Origin: JAIQFF01 sp963725615
GTDB taxonomy: Bacteria > Acidobacteriota > Terriglobia > Terriglobales > Acidobacteriaceae
NCBI GenBank assembly: GCA_963725615.1
Contig: CAVRZO010000006.1
Coordinates: forward strand, 1-64,000
Length of the DNA: 64,000 nt
Direction: 5' to 3'
A model generated the notes under the pieces. That model had not been told where the DNA came from, did no database searches, and saw only the letters and a program-made list of their open reading frames with translations. Positions 34,884 to 44,298 of this stretch are shown piece after piece; position 1 is the stretch's first letter, and each line of letters begins with the position of its first letter. A program made the translations under genes and the position numbers.

Positions 34884-35828
34884 CTAGCTTGACGCCTGCA
34901 TATCTGCGATCTTTTTGATCGCCTCGCTTTGAACTCTCGCGTCATCTCCGAAGCCGCGAATCCAGGTGACATCGGGCTCGCGGCGGAACCATGTCATCTG
35001 GCGCTTGGCATAGTTTCGATGGGCCTGTTGCGCCGCCCGCACAGCGCCTTCCCGCTCGAACTCGCCCCGCATCAGGGCTACGGCCTGTTTATAGCCGAGA
35101 GCGGACAGCGGGCCCGGGGCCGATCCATATTTCTCCAGCAGACCAAAAGTCTCATCCGACAGACCGCTATCGAACATGCGCTGCGCGCGCTGATTGATGC
35201 GCTCGTACAAGGCCTTGCGTTCGGGATCGAGTCCCAACCGCACGATGCGAAACCCCTGCAGCGGGTCGCGGCCCTGCTTCCACATTTCGCTCATTTTTGT
35301 TCGCGATGCCAGGCAGACTTCAATCGCCCGCAACAGCTTGGGTGTGTCATGGGCATGAATCTTCCCGGCCGCGGCGGGGTCGAGGCGCGTCAGGAGCCGA
35401 TGCAAGTACCCTGGCCCCTTCTCTTCAGCGCGCAGGCGCAGACGCTCGCGCAGTTCCTCCGACCGCTGGGGCCCGGCGAACAGGCCTTCCAGCAGGGCAC
35501 GCAGATAAAGACCGGTTCCCCCGACCACGATCGGCAAAGCTCCCCGCGCCTTGATTTGCTGAAGGACTTCACGGGCCTGGCGGGCGTACTCGCCGGCAGT
35601 CATGAAGCCCAACGGGTCCACCACATCGAGCATATGGTGAGGGACGCGGTCCCGCTCGGCGGCGGTGGGCTTCGCGGTCCCAATCTCGAACTCGCGATAC
35701 ATGGCCACCGAATCGCAGTTCACGATCTCGCCGTGGAAGCGCTCCGCCAGCGCCAGCGAGAGTGCAGTCTTCCCGCTCCCGGTTGGGCCGAGCACCACGA
35801 CCAGCAGTGGCTCGGAAGGCGCGGTCAG
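34884..35828 (-). CDS. miaA: tRNA dimethylallyltransferase
   Basis: The enzyme transfers dimethylallyl to A37 of tRNAs reading UNN codons. It shows the P-loop VVLGPTGSGKTALS, NCDSVAMYREFEIGTAKP, VPHHMLDVVDP, VVGGTGLYLRALLEGLF and the late YAKRQMTWFRRE. The first beta strand (LLVVVLGPTG) needs residues before the first in-frame GTG (35801/35798), so the start is probably CTG 35828, which overlaps the stop of the small upstream gene as CTGA. From there it is 314 residues, the normal length. Translational coupling to the upstream small membrane-protein gene is likely. Confidence 0.92.
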   Translation of the reverse strand: MTAPSEPLLVVVLGPTGSGKTALSLALAERFHGEIVNCDSVAMYREFEIGTAKPTAAERDRVPHHMLDVVDPLGFMTAGEYARQAREVLQQIKARGALPIVVGGTGLYLRALLEGLFAGPQRSEELRERLRLRAEEKGPGYLHRLLTRLDPAAAGKIHAHDTPKLLRAIEVCLASRTKMSEMWKQGRDPLQGFRIVRLGLDPERKALYERINQRAQRMFDSGLSDETFGLLEKYGSAPGPLSALGYKQAVALMRGEFEREGAVRAAQQAHRNYAKRQMTWFRREPDVTWIRGFGDDARVQSEAIKKIADMQASS

Positions 35829-35983
35829 CGCGCACCCCAGGCGATGTGATGCCAGTAGCGCGCAAGGGTCAGAAGCAATATAAGCCCTCCGATGATCAGG
35901 ATGCCGCCGGCTTCGAGTTTGTGAATGTGGAGTTTCGATGGCCGCTTAGACAGCTGATCCGGCGGTGGACTGACGGCAGACAC
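35825..35983 (-). CDS. Small single-span membrane protein upstream of miaA
   Basis: GTG 35983 opens 52 codons: a proline-rich start (SAVSPPPDQLSKRPSKLHIH), one membrane helix (GGILIIGGLILLLTLARYW) and a short end (HHIAWGAR). Its TGA overlaps the proposed CTG start of miaA, a coupling arrangement that supports a real gene. The codon use looks coding. No function is recognised. Confidence 0.6.
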   Translation of the reverse strand: MSAVSPPPDQLSKRPSKLHIHKLEAGGILIIGGLILLLTLARYWHHIAWGAR

Positions 35984-36054
35984 GAGAGCATTGTAGCCCC
36001 CCTTCCGGCTAAATATGGGCGCGAGCGCCCCGCTCGTGCGGGGACCACCGAAAG

Positions 36055-36183
36055 CCACGTGGGGACAGCCGCCCCCGGCTGTCCGGCGGAGCAAAGCTCC
36101 GCTGATTTGCGCCGCCCACAAAATACCTGTCGAGCTTCGCTCGACCCGGACGGGTCGAAGACCCGTCCCCACACAGTTCGTGG
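36055..36183. repeat. Composite inverted repeat (ggacagcc and gacgggtc words)
   Basis: Ends ccacgtggggacagccg and cgtccccacacagttcgtgg face each other around ggcggagcaaagctccgc and gtcgagcttcgctcgac palindromes. Interestingly the two halves carry different words, as if two elements had recombined. Confidence 0.82.
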
Positions 36184-36220
36184 TAGGGGCAAATTCGCGG
36201 ATGCTAAACTTCCTGCTGCC

Positions 36221-37093
36221 GTGCCGACGCCACCGAGCAGTCCCGCCAGAAAGACCCTGCGCTTCACAGTCTTCGAAGTAGACATGGCAGCCGGGGAGCT
36301 TCGCAAGAACGGCACCCGTATTCGTCTGCAAGAGCAACCTTTTCAGATCCTCGTCTATCTTCTGGATCGCCCCGGGGAGGTGGTCACGCGCGAGGAGCTT
36401 CGCCAGAAATTGTGGCCCGCCGACACCTTTGTGGACTTCGACCACAGCCTCAACACCGCCGTAAACAAACTCCGGGAGGCGCTGGGAGACTCGGCATCCA
36501 GCCCGCGTTACGTGGAAACCCTGGCGCGGCGCGGATACCGCTTCCTGGCTCCGGTACAACCGGCGGAGGCGAAATCGCCGGCGCAGAATTCTCCCTCAAT
36601 GGCGGCCGGAGAGGCCAGCGGCCCGGCTGCGAACTCAATTGCCGCCTTTCACCATGATCTCGAAGTCCCGCTCCCGCGCCGCAGTCTGACCCGCGGTCTT
36701 TTCGGACTGGTTCAACTGATGTATCTGATCTTCTACGTGAGCGCGCTGTTTCGTTTAAGCGCAATCGATCGCATCACGACCACGTTTTTGCCCGGATGGG
36801 AAGCGCGCACTGTCTTCATTGCAGTGCTGGTGACAGCGGGCGTAGGTATTCCGTTGCGCTGTTATCTGATCTCGGCGGTGGCCTTTGATCATCGGGGGCT
36901 GGGAGAGAAATTTCAGCGGATGTTTCCGGCCATACTGGCGCTGGACCAGTTGTGGGCCATAGCTCCTTTTCTTCTCGCCGAAAGGATCGGGTTTGGGGCG
37001 GCATTTGCGGCAACTGCTGCGCTTCTTTATGTCCCATTTTCCGAGAGGACGCTGGTGCAGTTGGCCTATCGAGTGACAGTCGCCGGACGCTAA
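36221..37093 (+). CDS. Winged-helix (OmpR/CadC-type) regulator with membrane helices
   Basis: GTG 36221 (PTPPSSPARKTLRFTVFEVD) gives 290 residues. The N-terminal trans_reg_C winged helix (about 10-105) is clear: AAGELRKNGTRIRLQEQPFQ, LLDRPGEVVTREELRQKLWP, DFDHSLNTAVNKLREALGD, YVETLARRGYRFLAPV. After a linker there are four or so membrane helices (GLVQLMYLIFYVSALF, VFIAVLVTAGVGIPL, ILALDQLWAIAPFLLA, FAATAALLYVPF). Membrane-anchored winged-helix regulators are an acidobacterial speciality. TAAACT lies 10 nt before the start codon, so a leaderless mRNA is possible. Confidence 0.88.
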   Translation: MPTPPSSPARKTLRFTVFEVDMAAGELRKNGTRIRLQEQPFQILVYLLDRPGEVVTREELRQKLWPADTFVDFDHSLNTAVNKLREALGDSASSPRYVETLARRGYRFLAPVQPAEAKSPAQNSPSMAAGEASGPAANSIAAFHHDLEVPLPRRSLTRGLFGLVQLMYLIFYVSALFRLSAIDRITTTFLPGWEARTVFIAVLVTAGVGIPLRCYLISAVAFDHRGLGEKFQRMFPAILALDQLWAIAPFLLAERIGFGAAFAATAALLYVPFSERTLVQLAYRVTVAGR

Positions 37094-37191
37094 CCTGGCT
37101 GACAATTCGGGAACCATGCTCACGAAATCCGCGTATCACCGTCTGAAGCCGAGGCAGGCGTGTTTCGGCCTCGGGAATGGGAGCTAGCGTT

Positions 37192-37989
37192 ATGCGCCGA
37201 ATTACATTCATGATTCTGGGCTTGGGTCTGGCGTTGGCACCGGCGGCCCGCGCCGAAGACTGGTCGAAGACCTATACCCTTACTGGAAAACCTGATCTGC
37301 GGGTAGAAACGTCGGATGCCAACATTCGCGTGGACACCTGGAACCAGAACACTATCGAGGCCCGGGTCACGGCTGAAGGCTGGAAGATCGGCGAGGGTGG
37401 AGTCAAGGTGCTGGAACACCAGGCTGGCGATTCAGTCGGCATTGAAGTTCGCCTTCCACACGAGACCTGCGTGATCTGCGTGCATACCCAGAGCCATCGA
37501 GTTGAGGTTGAGATCCACATGCCTCACGAAGGACACGTCAATCTGCGTACTGGCGACGGTTCCATCCGGCTGAACGGTTTTAAGGGGACTATGGAAGTTC
37601 AGTCAGGCGATGGCGCTCAGGACCTCGAAGCGGTGGATGGTTCGCTCAAAGCACGCACTGGCGACGGTCACCTCAAGGCCGAAGGACGGTTCGATGACCT
37701 TCAACTCAGCAGTGGCGACGGCCACATCGACGCTCGTGCTCTGGCGGGTTCGACTGTGGGCTCGAACTGGGACCTCCAAACCGGGGACGGAGCCGTAACA
37801 TTGCAGGTGCCGGATTCCTTATCAGCCGACCTTGATCTTCGTACCGGTGACGGCCACATTGATCTTGATCTACCGGTGACCGTGGAAGGACGCCTGGGTC
37901 CCAATAACATCCGTGGCAAACTGAATGGCGGTGGCAAACCGCTTACGATTCATACCGGGGATGGCTCGATCCGGCTGCAAAAATCGTAG
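37192..37989 (+). CDS. DUF4097-type beta-repeat exported protein
   Basis: ATG 37192 behind GGGAG gives 265 residues with a signal peptide (FMILGLGLALAPAARAE). The mature protein is a regular beta-helix-like fold with seven (R/Q/S/H)-(T/S)-GDG turns at roughly 20-30-residue spacing: RTGDGSIRL, QSGDGAQDL, RTGDGHLKA, SSGDGHIDA, QTGDGAVTL, RTGDGHIDL and HTGDGSIRL. A short CVICVH segment could hold a disulfide or metal. DUF4097 proteins are periplasmic or surface proteins of unknown role. The gene precedes the M13 peptidase gene by 45 bases and may share its transcript. Confidence 0.85.
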   Translation: MRRITFMILGLGLALAPAARAEDWSKTYTLTGKPDLRVETSDANIRVDTWNQNTIEARVTAEGWKIGEGGVKVLEHQAGDSVGIEVRLPHETCVICVHTQSHRVEVEIHMPHEGHVNLRTGDGSIRLNGFKGTMEVQSGDGAQDLEAVDGSLKARTGDGHLKAEGRFDDLQLSSGDGHIDARALAGSTVGSNWDLQTGDGAVTLQVPDSLSADLDLRTGDGHIDLDLPVTVEGRLGPNNIRGKLNGGGKPLTIHTGDGSIRLQKS

Positions 37990-38034
37990 CCGACCCCTTT
38001 CGGGTGGGCGGTACGCCAAGATCCAAGGAGAGTA

Positions 38035-40063
38035 ATGTTTCGAACCGCGTATGGACTGGCCTTTCTGGCGTCGATTCTTATCCCGATTGGCGCCTACGCC
38101 CAGAGTGCCGGACCTGCACATCCTCCAGTCCTGGACGTCACCTCCCTCGACACCAGCGTGGATCCGTGCACCGACTTTTTCACTTACGCCTGCGGAGGCT
38201 GGCTGAAAAACAACCCCATCCCTCCCGACAAAACAAGCTGGGGCTCCGTCACGAAGCTGGCGGATGACAACAAGGTGCTGTTGCGCGAGATTCTCGAAGA
38301 AGCCTCAGCCGGTGGCCCTGGACGTGATCCGGTGAAGCAGAAGATCGGTGACTACTATGCCGCCTGCATGGATGAAAAGGCGGTGGAGAGCGCCGGAGCA
38401 ACCCCGTTGAAGGATAGTCTCGAGCAAATTGGGCGAATGCGCTCCAAGCGGGACATTGCCCGGAGTCGTTGCCGGCATGCCGGGCCTGAACGTTCCATTC
38501 GTCTTCCAGTCTGACCAGGACTACAAGAATTCTTCCCAGGTTATCGCCGAGATAGATCAGGGCGGGCTGGGCCTTCCGGACCGCGATTACTACCTCAAGA
38601 CGGACGCGAAATCCGTGGAACTTCGCCGGGCCTACGTGGCCCATGTTCAGAAGATCTTCGAACTGCTAGGGGATGCGCCAAGCGTTGCCGCCAGCGAAGC
38701 CCAAACGGTGCTGCGGATGGAGACCGCGCTGGCCAGGGGATCGCTGACCCAGGTGGAACGCCGCGACCCCAAAATGCTTGACCACAAGATGAGGATTCAG
38801 GATGTGGCGGCGCTCAGCCCATCCTTCCGCTGGAAGGAATATTTCTCACGGGCTGGCCAACCGGGCCTGCAGTCGCTGAATGTAACCGCTCCGGATTTCT
38901 TCAAGACCTTGCACGCCACCCTGAAGCAAGAGGATCTCAAGAGCTGGAAGGCTTACCTGCGCTGGCAGTTGTCAAACGCGAACGCGCCCTACCTCTCTTC
39001 GGCCTTTGTGAACGCCGATTTCGATTTCTATGGCAAGACCCTTACCGGCGCCGAGCAACTCCAGCCTCGCTGGAAGCGCTGTGTGAGTTACGTAGACAAC
39101 GACCTGGGTGAGGCCCTCGGCCAGGCTTACGTGCAGCGCGCCTTCCCGCCCGAGGCCAAGCAACGCGCTCAGAAAATGGTGAAGCAAATCGAAGAAGCCA
39201 TGCAGCAGGACATCGATAGCCTGTCGTGGATGTCTCCGGCGACGAAACAGCAGGCGCTCGAGAAGCTGCACACCCTGGCCAACAAGATCGGATATCCCGA
39301 CAAATGGCGAGACTACAGTGCGCTGACCATTGCGCGCGACGATTACGCGGGCAACGTGCTGCGCGCCCGCCGATTCGAGTTCAATCGCCAGATCGCGAAG
39401 ATTGGCAAACCTCTGGACCGCGGGGAATGGGGCATGACGCCGCCGACGGTGAATGCCGAGTACAGCCCCCAGCTGAACGACATTAATTTTCCGGCAGGCA
39501 TCCTGCAGCCGCCATTTTTTGATCCCAGCGCAGATGATGCTCCAAACTACGGCGACACTGGCGCCACCATTGGACACGAACTGACTCACGGCTTTGACGA
39601 TGAGGGCCGCCAGTTCGATGCCCAGGGCAACCTGCGCGACTGGTGGACGGCGGAGGACGGCAAGCAGTTTGACGAGCGCGCCAGTTGCATCTCCGACCAG
39701 TACTCGCAGTACATTGCCGTGGATGACATCAAAATCAACGGCCAGTTGACCATGGGCGAAAACGTTGCAGATCTGGGCGGGCTGATGCTGGCTTACATGG
39801 CCTGGAAGAGCGAAACCCGCGGCAAGAAGCTGGAATCAATCGACGGCTTCACTCCCGAACAGCGCTTCTTCATCGGCTATGGACAAAGCTGGTGTGACCA
39901 GACCCGTGACGAAACCAAACGCCTCTACGCCACCATAGACCCGCACTCCCCCGACAAATATCGCGCCAACGGTGTGGTTTCGAACACGCCGGAATTTCAG
40001 CAGGCCTTCCAGTGCAAAGCAGGTTCACCGATGGTGCGGGAGAAAAGATGCAGAGTCTGGTAG
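38035..40063 (+). pseudogene. pepO: M13 (neprilysin/PepO-type) metallopeptidase, one frameshift
   Basis: The frame from ATG 38035 (signal peptide AYGLAFLASILIPIGAYAQ, then SVDPCTDFFTYACGGWL) ends early, and the rest continues one base later from about 38458-38464 (gcccgg), where one extra base explains the shift. Corrected, the protein has about 675 residues, the normal M13 length. The zinc site TIGHELTHGFDDEGRQFD, the third ligand in GENVADLGG and the family end PMVREKRCRVW are intact. It would cleave peptides in the periplasm. The intact remainder argues for a sequence error or a very recent mutation. Confidence 0.88.
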
Positions 40064-40176
40064 GGCAGTCGTCGGTCGTCAGTCATCAGTCGTCAGTCGT
40101 TCGCCGTGACAACAACGATGTTCAAAGGCGAGGCCTTGGCTAACGACTGAGGACCGACGACTGACGACTGCCCTAC
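40060..40176. repeat. tagggcagtcgtc inverted repeat between convergent stops
   Basis: The arm tagggcagtcgtcggtcgtc (40061-40080) and the inverted arm (40155-40175) match except at about two positions. The TAG of the peptidase gene and the TAG of the tonB gene are the first bases of the two arms. Confidence 0.88.
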
Positions 40177-41273
40177 TGTATGTCTGACTTGTCGGGGTTG
40201 TAATAAAAGTGGAAGCGCAATGCGAGATATTGGCCGCCGAACTCGGACGGGAGCGGCGGGAAGGGTTTGGAGGCGGTGATCCCGCCGTAGGCTGCGCGAT
40301 CCAGCGCTACGTCTCCGGAAGTGCCGACGATCTGTAGTCCTGCGACCTGGCCGTTCTTCAGGATGGCGAACTCGATCGAAACTTTTCCCTTTTTCATGAG
40401 CGGCGCGCGCGCCGACTCGGGGATGATGCGATACCAGTTTTCCCGCACATCGTGCAGCACCCGGGCCAGGTAGGGACCGAAATCCACGCCCATGGTGTCG
40501 CTGAGAACGTCCATCGGGCCGATGGCTTGGCCGCCTTGCTTGCCTTGACCCAGGCCATAGTCCCCGCCATCGCCACCGTATCCGCCACGATTGGATGCGG
40601 CGGCGCGGGCCGCTTGTTCGATGGCCGATCCTGCCGACATCGCGCCGGTGTTGAAGCTCGGCGCAGGCCGTTCCGCGGGCGGGGTCTGGAGGCGCGCCAC
40701 CTGGTTCTGATCCGGCGGAGGCGGCGGTGATGACTGTTCCGGCGCTGCTTGCGGGGCCTGCGCCGCCGGAGCCGGTGCGGCGGGCTGCGACTGCGCCGGC
40801 GCGCTAGGCAGTCCGGGACGGGCGCTGTCCAGAATCTTCTTCAGTTCCTTGCGATCCAGTTGCGGGGCCTTCGAAGTTGCGATCCGATCTTTGTCTGAAA
40901 TCCTGTTAGTGTCCGGCCGCTTCGACACCTTCTGCTCGTCCGGAGGAAGCTCCAGGTAAGTGAGTTCCTTCTCCTTCATCAAGTCTTGCGGGCTGACCAG
41001 AATCACTGAACGGCGGTGCATCAGGCCTTCGAGCCGGGCCGAGTTGACCACCAGAATCACGATGGCCAGGTGGACCACGACCGAGATCCAAAACGCTTCC
41101 CGTTGGCGCGAGCGCGAGAGGTCGTCCTGCAACTGAATCAGCAGGGCGGGAACGTCGTGCATCTCGAGATAGGCAGTCTCCCAACCGCTGGCGTCGTATA
41201 GATCGCCGCCCGGGGTTGTGGGCGGTTGCGCTGTAGGGACGGGGTTTCGCGGCGGGATTTCAGTAGTTGACAT
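40173..41273 (-). CDS. TonB family energy-transducer-like protein
   Basis: The 366-residue protein has a cytoplasmic N-terminus of about 60 residues, one membrane helix (FWISVVVHLAIVILVVNSA), a long Pro/Ala/Gln-rich periplasmic linker (about 155-240) and a C-terminal TonB-like domain (about 270-360: YLARVLHDVRENWYRIIPES, KGKVSIEFAILKNGQVAGLQ, AYGGITASKPFPPLP). It could pass proton-motive energy to outer-membrane receptors like the one at the window start. The unusually long cytoplasmic start is not typical of E. coli TonB. Its stop codon comes from the repeat at 40060-40176. Confidence 0.85.
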   Translation of the reverse strand: MSTTEIPPRNPVPTAQPPTTPGGDLYDASGWETAYLEMHDVPALLIQLQDDLSRSRQREAFWISVVVHLAIVILVVNSARLEGLMHRRSVILVSPQDLMKEKELTYLELPPDEQKVSKRPDTNRISDKDRIATSKAPQLDRKELKKILDSARPGLPSAPAQSQPAAPAPAAQAPQAAPEQSSPPPPPDQNQVARLQTPPAERPAPSFNTGAMSAGSAIEQAARAAASNRGGYGGDGGDYGLGQGKQGGQAIGPMDVLSDTMGVDFGPYLARVLHDVRENWYRIIPESARAPLMKKGKVSIEFAILKNGQVAGLQIVGTSGDVALDRAAYGGITASKPFPPLPSEFGGQYLALRFHFYYNPDKSDIQ

Positions 41274-41582
41274 CGACCTGCTGGCTTATTGCGTTACACA
41301 CAAGTGTCGCACCCGTAGTTGCCGGGGAGAGTGCGCTGTTGTTCGTTCATCGACTTCGAATCCAGCCGACGACTGGCGACTGACGACCAACGTCTAATCC
41401 TTCCATTTTCGCATCTTTCTGGAATATCTGCGAAAAACCAGCGTGTACAGGCACGCAAGTTCGTACCTGAGTGGTCAATAAAGGTTACCCTGAAGACCTG
41501 TGATGGATTGTCAAGAAGTGTAAAACAAGAAACCCCGCTGGATCGTTGCCCAGCAATCACTTACACGGTTATTCGTAAGCCG

Positions 41583-42581
41583 TCAGCGCAGTTGTTCGAG
41601 TTGAACTTTGTGGCCGTGTTCCCGCATCGCCGCCACAATGTCGAGAGCAACCGCGAGGGCGCGCCGTCCGTCTTCGAATGAGACCAGAGATTTGGAACGA
41701 GTCCGCACCGCTTCCAGGAACGACCGGAGCTCAGCTTGCAGCGGCTCTTCCGCCACGATCGCCGGCTTGACAACCTTGATCTGCGGATTGACGGAAGGCG
41801 TTCCCACCGACTCGCCCACGCTGAACACCAGGACCTCCTGGCGGCTGTAGTCCAGAGAAACGTATTGCCTTGGCTGAAAGAAGCGCAGCTTGCGAACGCG
41901 CTCGGTCGAAACCCGGCTGGCGGTGAAATTGGCCACACAGCCGGACTCGAATTCCAGACGGACGTTGGCGATGTCGGCCTTGCCGGAAAGAATGGGGAGA
42001 CCCACCGCGCGAATTTCCTGCACTGGCGATTTGACCAGCCAGAGCACGATGTCGAGATCGTGAATCATGAGGTCGAGGATGACGTCCACATCGAGCGACC
42101 TGGGAGTAAAGACGCTGAGCCGGTGAACTTCGAAAAACATGGGCTGGGTGATGAGCGGCGCCGTGGCGCGGACCGCCGGGTTAAAACGCTCCAGGTGTCC
42201 GACCTGCCCCACCCGATGCAAACTCTGAGCCAGCCGAAGCAGTTCGTCGGCTTCGGCCAGCGATGGGGCGAGCGGCTTTTCGACCAGCACGTCAACTCCG
42301 GCTTGCATCAAGGCCCGGGCGGTTTCGAGGTGGAGCAGCGTGGGGACGGCGACAGAAGCGGCCTGGACTTCACTATGCGTGGTTACCAGTTGGTCGACTG
42401 ACCCGAATCCTCGGCAGCCGAATTCAGCAGCGACGGCGTCGGCCCGGGCCACGTCCGGATCCACCACGCCCACCAGGCGGACAGCTTCCCCCTGCTGGGC
42501 CAACTGATGATAGATGCGGGCGTGGTTGCGTCCAAAGGCGCCCACGCCGACCACAGCGACATTGATAAAGTTGTCAGCCAG
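41583..42581 (-). CDS. Gfo/Idh/MocA family oxidoreductase
   Basis: The NAD(P)-binding fold starts INVAVVGVGAFGRNHARIY, and EKPLAPSLAEADEL and GHLERFNPAV are the usual family motifs; the C-terminal domain includes IMIHDLDIVLWL-type HDLD. The first GTG (42554) would cut the first beta strand, so CTG 42581 (ADNFINVAVVG) is proposed as the start, giving 332 residues. Genes of this family often accompany lpxA and related lipid A genes. A GnnA-like role (UDP-GlcNAc 3-oxidation for an amide-linked lipid A) is one option, but no aminotransferase partner is present, so the substrate is open. Confidence 0.82.
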   Translation of the reverse strand: MADNFINVAVVGVGAFGRNHARIYHQLAQQGEAVRLVGVVDPDVARADAVAAEFGCRGFGSVDQLVTTHSEVQAASVAVPTLLHLETARALMQAGVDVLVEKPLAPSLAEADELLRLAQSLHRVGQVGHLERFNPAVRATAPLITQPMFFEVHRLSVFTPRSLDVDVILDLMIHDLDIVLWLVKSPVQEIRAVGLPILSGKADIANVRLEFESGCVANFTASRVSTERVRKLRFFQPRQYVSLDYSRQEVLVFSVGESVGTPSVNPQIKVVKPAIVAEEPLQAELRSFLEAVRTRSKSLVSFEDGRRALAVALDIVAAMREHGHKVQLEQLR

Positions 42582-42607
42582 GTTTTCAGTACTCCGGGAT
42601 CAAGAGA

Positions 42608-42705
42608 TTTTCTTTGCGAACTTTGCGGAGTCCTTTGCGAACTCTGCGGTCAAGAGCTTTGAACCGCAAAGGACGCAAAGGGCACCGCAAAGGTCGCAAA
42701 GGAAG
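42608..42705. repeat. Inverted repeat of the ccgcaaagg family
   Basis: Left words tttgcgaactttgcgg and tcctttgcgaactctgcgg; right words aaccgcaaaggacgcaaag and accgcaaaggtcgcaaagg. It fills the gap between the DinB and oxidoreductase genes. Confidence 0.85.
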
Positions 42706-42706
42706 C

Positions 42707-43177
42707 TCACTTCGCCGCTTTTTTCAGCAGTGCGATCTGGCCGGCATGATAGAGCTCGTGCTGCACGATGCCGCTGAACATGTAATAAAAGTTGTAATAG
42801 TTCTGGGTCTTGCCCGGAACCTGTTCCCCCAGGCGCGAATCGGGAAAGCCGGCCACTGCCCTGATCAGTTCATGGTGGGTCTTCTTGGTGTTTTCGACCG
42901 CCTGGCCCCAGGCCGCCTCGCTGGTGTCGGTGACGGCGGGGAAATTCTGCTCGTCCTTGAGCATCATCGCAGTGCCGCCAATCCGGCGGGTGACTACGTC
43001 ATCCCACGCCGCAATGTGCAGAAGAATCTCCCAGATGCTGTGGGCATCCTTGATCGGCCGGGCCGCCGCGGTTTTGGCGTTCACGTCGGACAGCAGTTCG
43101 AGAATCGAATCGCCGTGCCAGGCACTGCCTTCGAAGGCACGGCGGATTTGATCGGCGAGGCGAAAAGTTTCAGTCAT
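42707..43177 (-). CDS. DinB family protein
   Basis: The 156-residue protein is a DinB/YfiT-type four-helix bundle. The three metal-binding positions appear as a His in HSIWEILLHIAAW (helix 2) and two in QHELYHAGQI (helix 4). Members include thiol transferases (bacillithiol and mycothiol S-transferases) and proteins without known activity. Here it sits between lpxI and the oxidoreductase gene on the same strand, 51 nt after lpxI. The function cannot be set more precisely. Confidence 0.85.
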   Translation of the reverse strand: MTETFRLADQIRRAFEGSAWHGDSILELLSDVNAKTAAARPIKDAHSIWEILLHIAAWDDVVTRRIGGTAMMLKDEQNFPAVTDTSEAAWGQAVENTKKTHHELIRAVAGFPDSRLGEQVPGKTQNYYNFYYMFSGIVQHELYHAGQIALLKKAAK

Positions 43178-43228
43178 CGAGAGACTCCAGACTGCTACTG
43201 AGAAGATTGCAAGTCACAAACCGACATG

Positions 43229-44065
43229 TTAATCAGCCACGATTGTGATGCCAACCGAATCGGCGGCCACGATAATGGCGTTCCCATCCAGCAGCAGGCA
43301 TTTCCCGGCATCGAGTGCCAGGCACGTGGCTCCGGCCTGACGCATCACCTCAACGGTCTTCACCCCGATCACCGGCACATCAAAACGCATGTCCTGATTC
43401 GGTTTGGCGATCTTTACTACCGTGAGTTCTCGACCGAGCGTAGAGGCATCTCCCGCCAGCGATCGCATGATTTCGCCGGCGCGTCCGATGGCAGCATCGG
43501 TGCCCTCCATCGCCTCAACCGCCACACAGGCCGACTCCGCGACCACGACGGTTTGCCCGATATCATACTGCGCCAGTTGGCGGGCAACGGCGCGTCCATA
43601 TCCGATGTCCTTTTTTTCCTGCGGCGTCGGCGCCCGCTGGGTGAGAATGCCCGTCTTGGCTAACAGCGGCTCCAGGAAAGATGTTGAATTCTCCAGCGTA
43701 ATGCCCTCCTCGGCCAGCGTCCTGGCGACCGCACCAAGCAGCGAGTCGGTATTTCGCGTGCCGAGAGATAGCAGCAACTTCGCCAGCTTCCAGTCGGGAC
43801 GAATGCTGGAAAAAATCTGCTTGTGTTTTACCTGCCCCGCCATGACGGCGCGGTGCACGCCCTCCCGCTGAAAGGTCTCGATCAGCCGGGACAACTCGCC
43901 CAGTGAGACCCAGTGCACTGCCGTGGCTCCGTGTTGATCAATTTCGGGCGACGCTTCTTCCTTGATGGCGGCGACAATGACGTCGAAGCCTTGCGCCCGC
44001 GCGGCGTCCAGCACCAGCAAGGGGAAGCTTCCGTTTCCAGCGATGAGACCGATTCGCTCCTGCAT
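43229..44065 (-). CDS. lpxI: UDP-2,3-diacylglucosamine pyrophosphatase LpxI
   Basis: The 278-residue protein is of the LpxI (DUF1009) family, which splits UDP-2,3-diacylglucosamine to lipid X in lipid A synthesis in bacteria lacking LpxH. Markers are GLIAGNGSFPLLVLDAAR, the central ENSTSFLEPLLAKTGILT, IGYGRAVARQLAQYDIGQTVVV, and the C-terminal DMRFDVPVIGVKTVEVM with the catalytic Asp segment and LALDAGKCLLLD. It is in line with lpxA and fabZ on the same strand, but an opposite-strand gene (44299-44631) lies between. Confidence 0.95.
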   Translation of the reverse strand: MQERIGLIAGNGSFPLLVLDAARAQGFDVIVAAIKEEASPEIDQHGATAVHWVSLGELSRLIETFQREGVHRAVMAGQVKHKQIFSSIRPDWKLAKLLLSLGTRNTDSLLGAVARTLAEEGITLENSTSFLEPLLAKTGILTQRAPTPQEKKDIGYGRAVARQLAQYDIGQTVVVAESACVAVEAMEGTDAAIGRAGEIMRSLAGDASTLGRELTVVKIAKPNQDMRFDVPVIGVKTVEVMRQAGATCLALDAGKCLLLDGNAIIVAADSVGITIVAD

Positions 44066-44085
44066 ATTTAACGTCCAACACCGGC

Positions 44086-44193
44086 GTCATCCTGAGGGAC
44101 TTCAGTCCCGAAGGATCTTGCGTGTACCGGCACAAATGCCGCGGCAATGTATCGATCCGCTCCACGACAGATCCTTCGCAAGCTCAGGATGAC
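44086..44193. repeat. Inverted repeat of the gtcatcctgag family
   Basis: gtcatcctgagggacttcag at the left and agctcaggatgac at the right enclose gaaggatctt / agatccttc. A longer copy lies at 47430-47645. Confidence 0.85.
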
Positions 44194-44298
44194 ACCTTTA
44201 AGAGAGATCAGCGAGTCGGACACATGCTTGATTATGCTTCGCATCACGTAGCACAATCGTTCCATCGCGAATCCCAGCGGGATCGCCTGGGACATCTT

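Noticed and set aside
40060..40176. The gacgactgac words taken as a CRISPR or iteron cluster
   Set aside because: The words form a single inverted pair between two stop codons rather than regularly spaced direct repeats.
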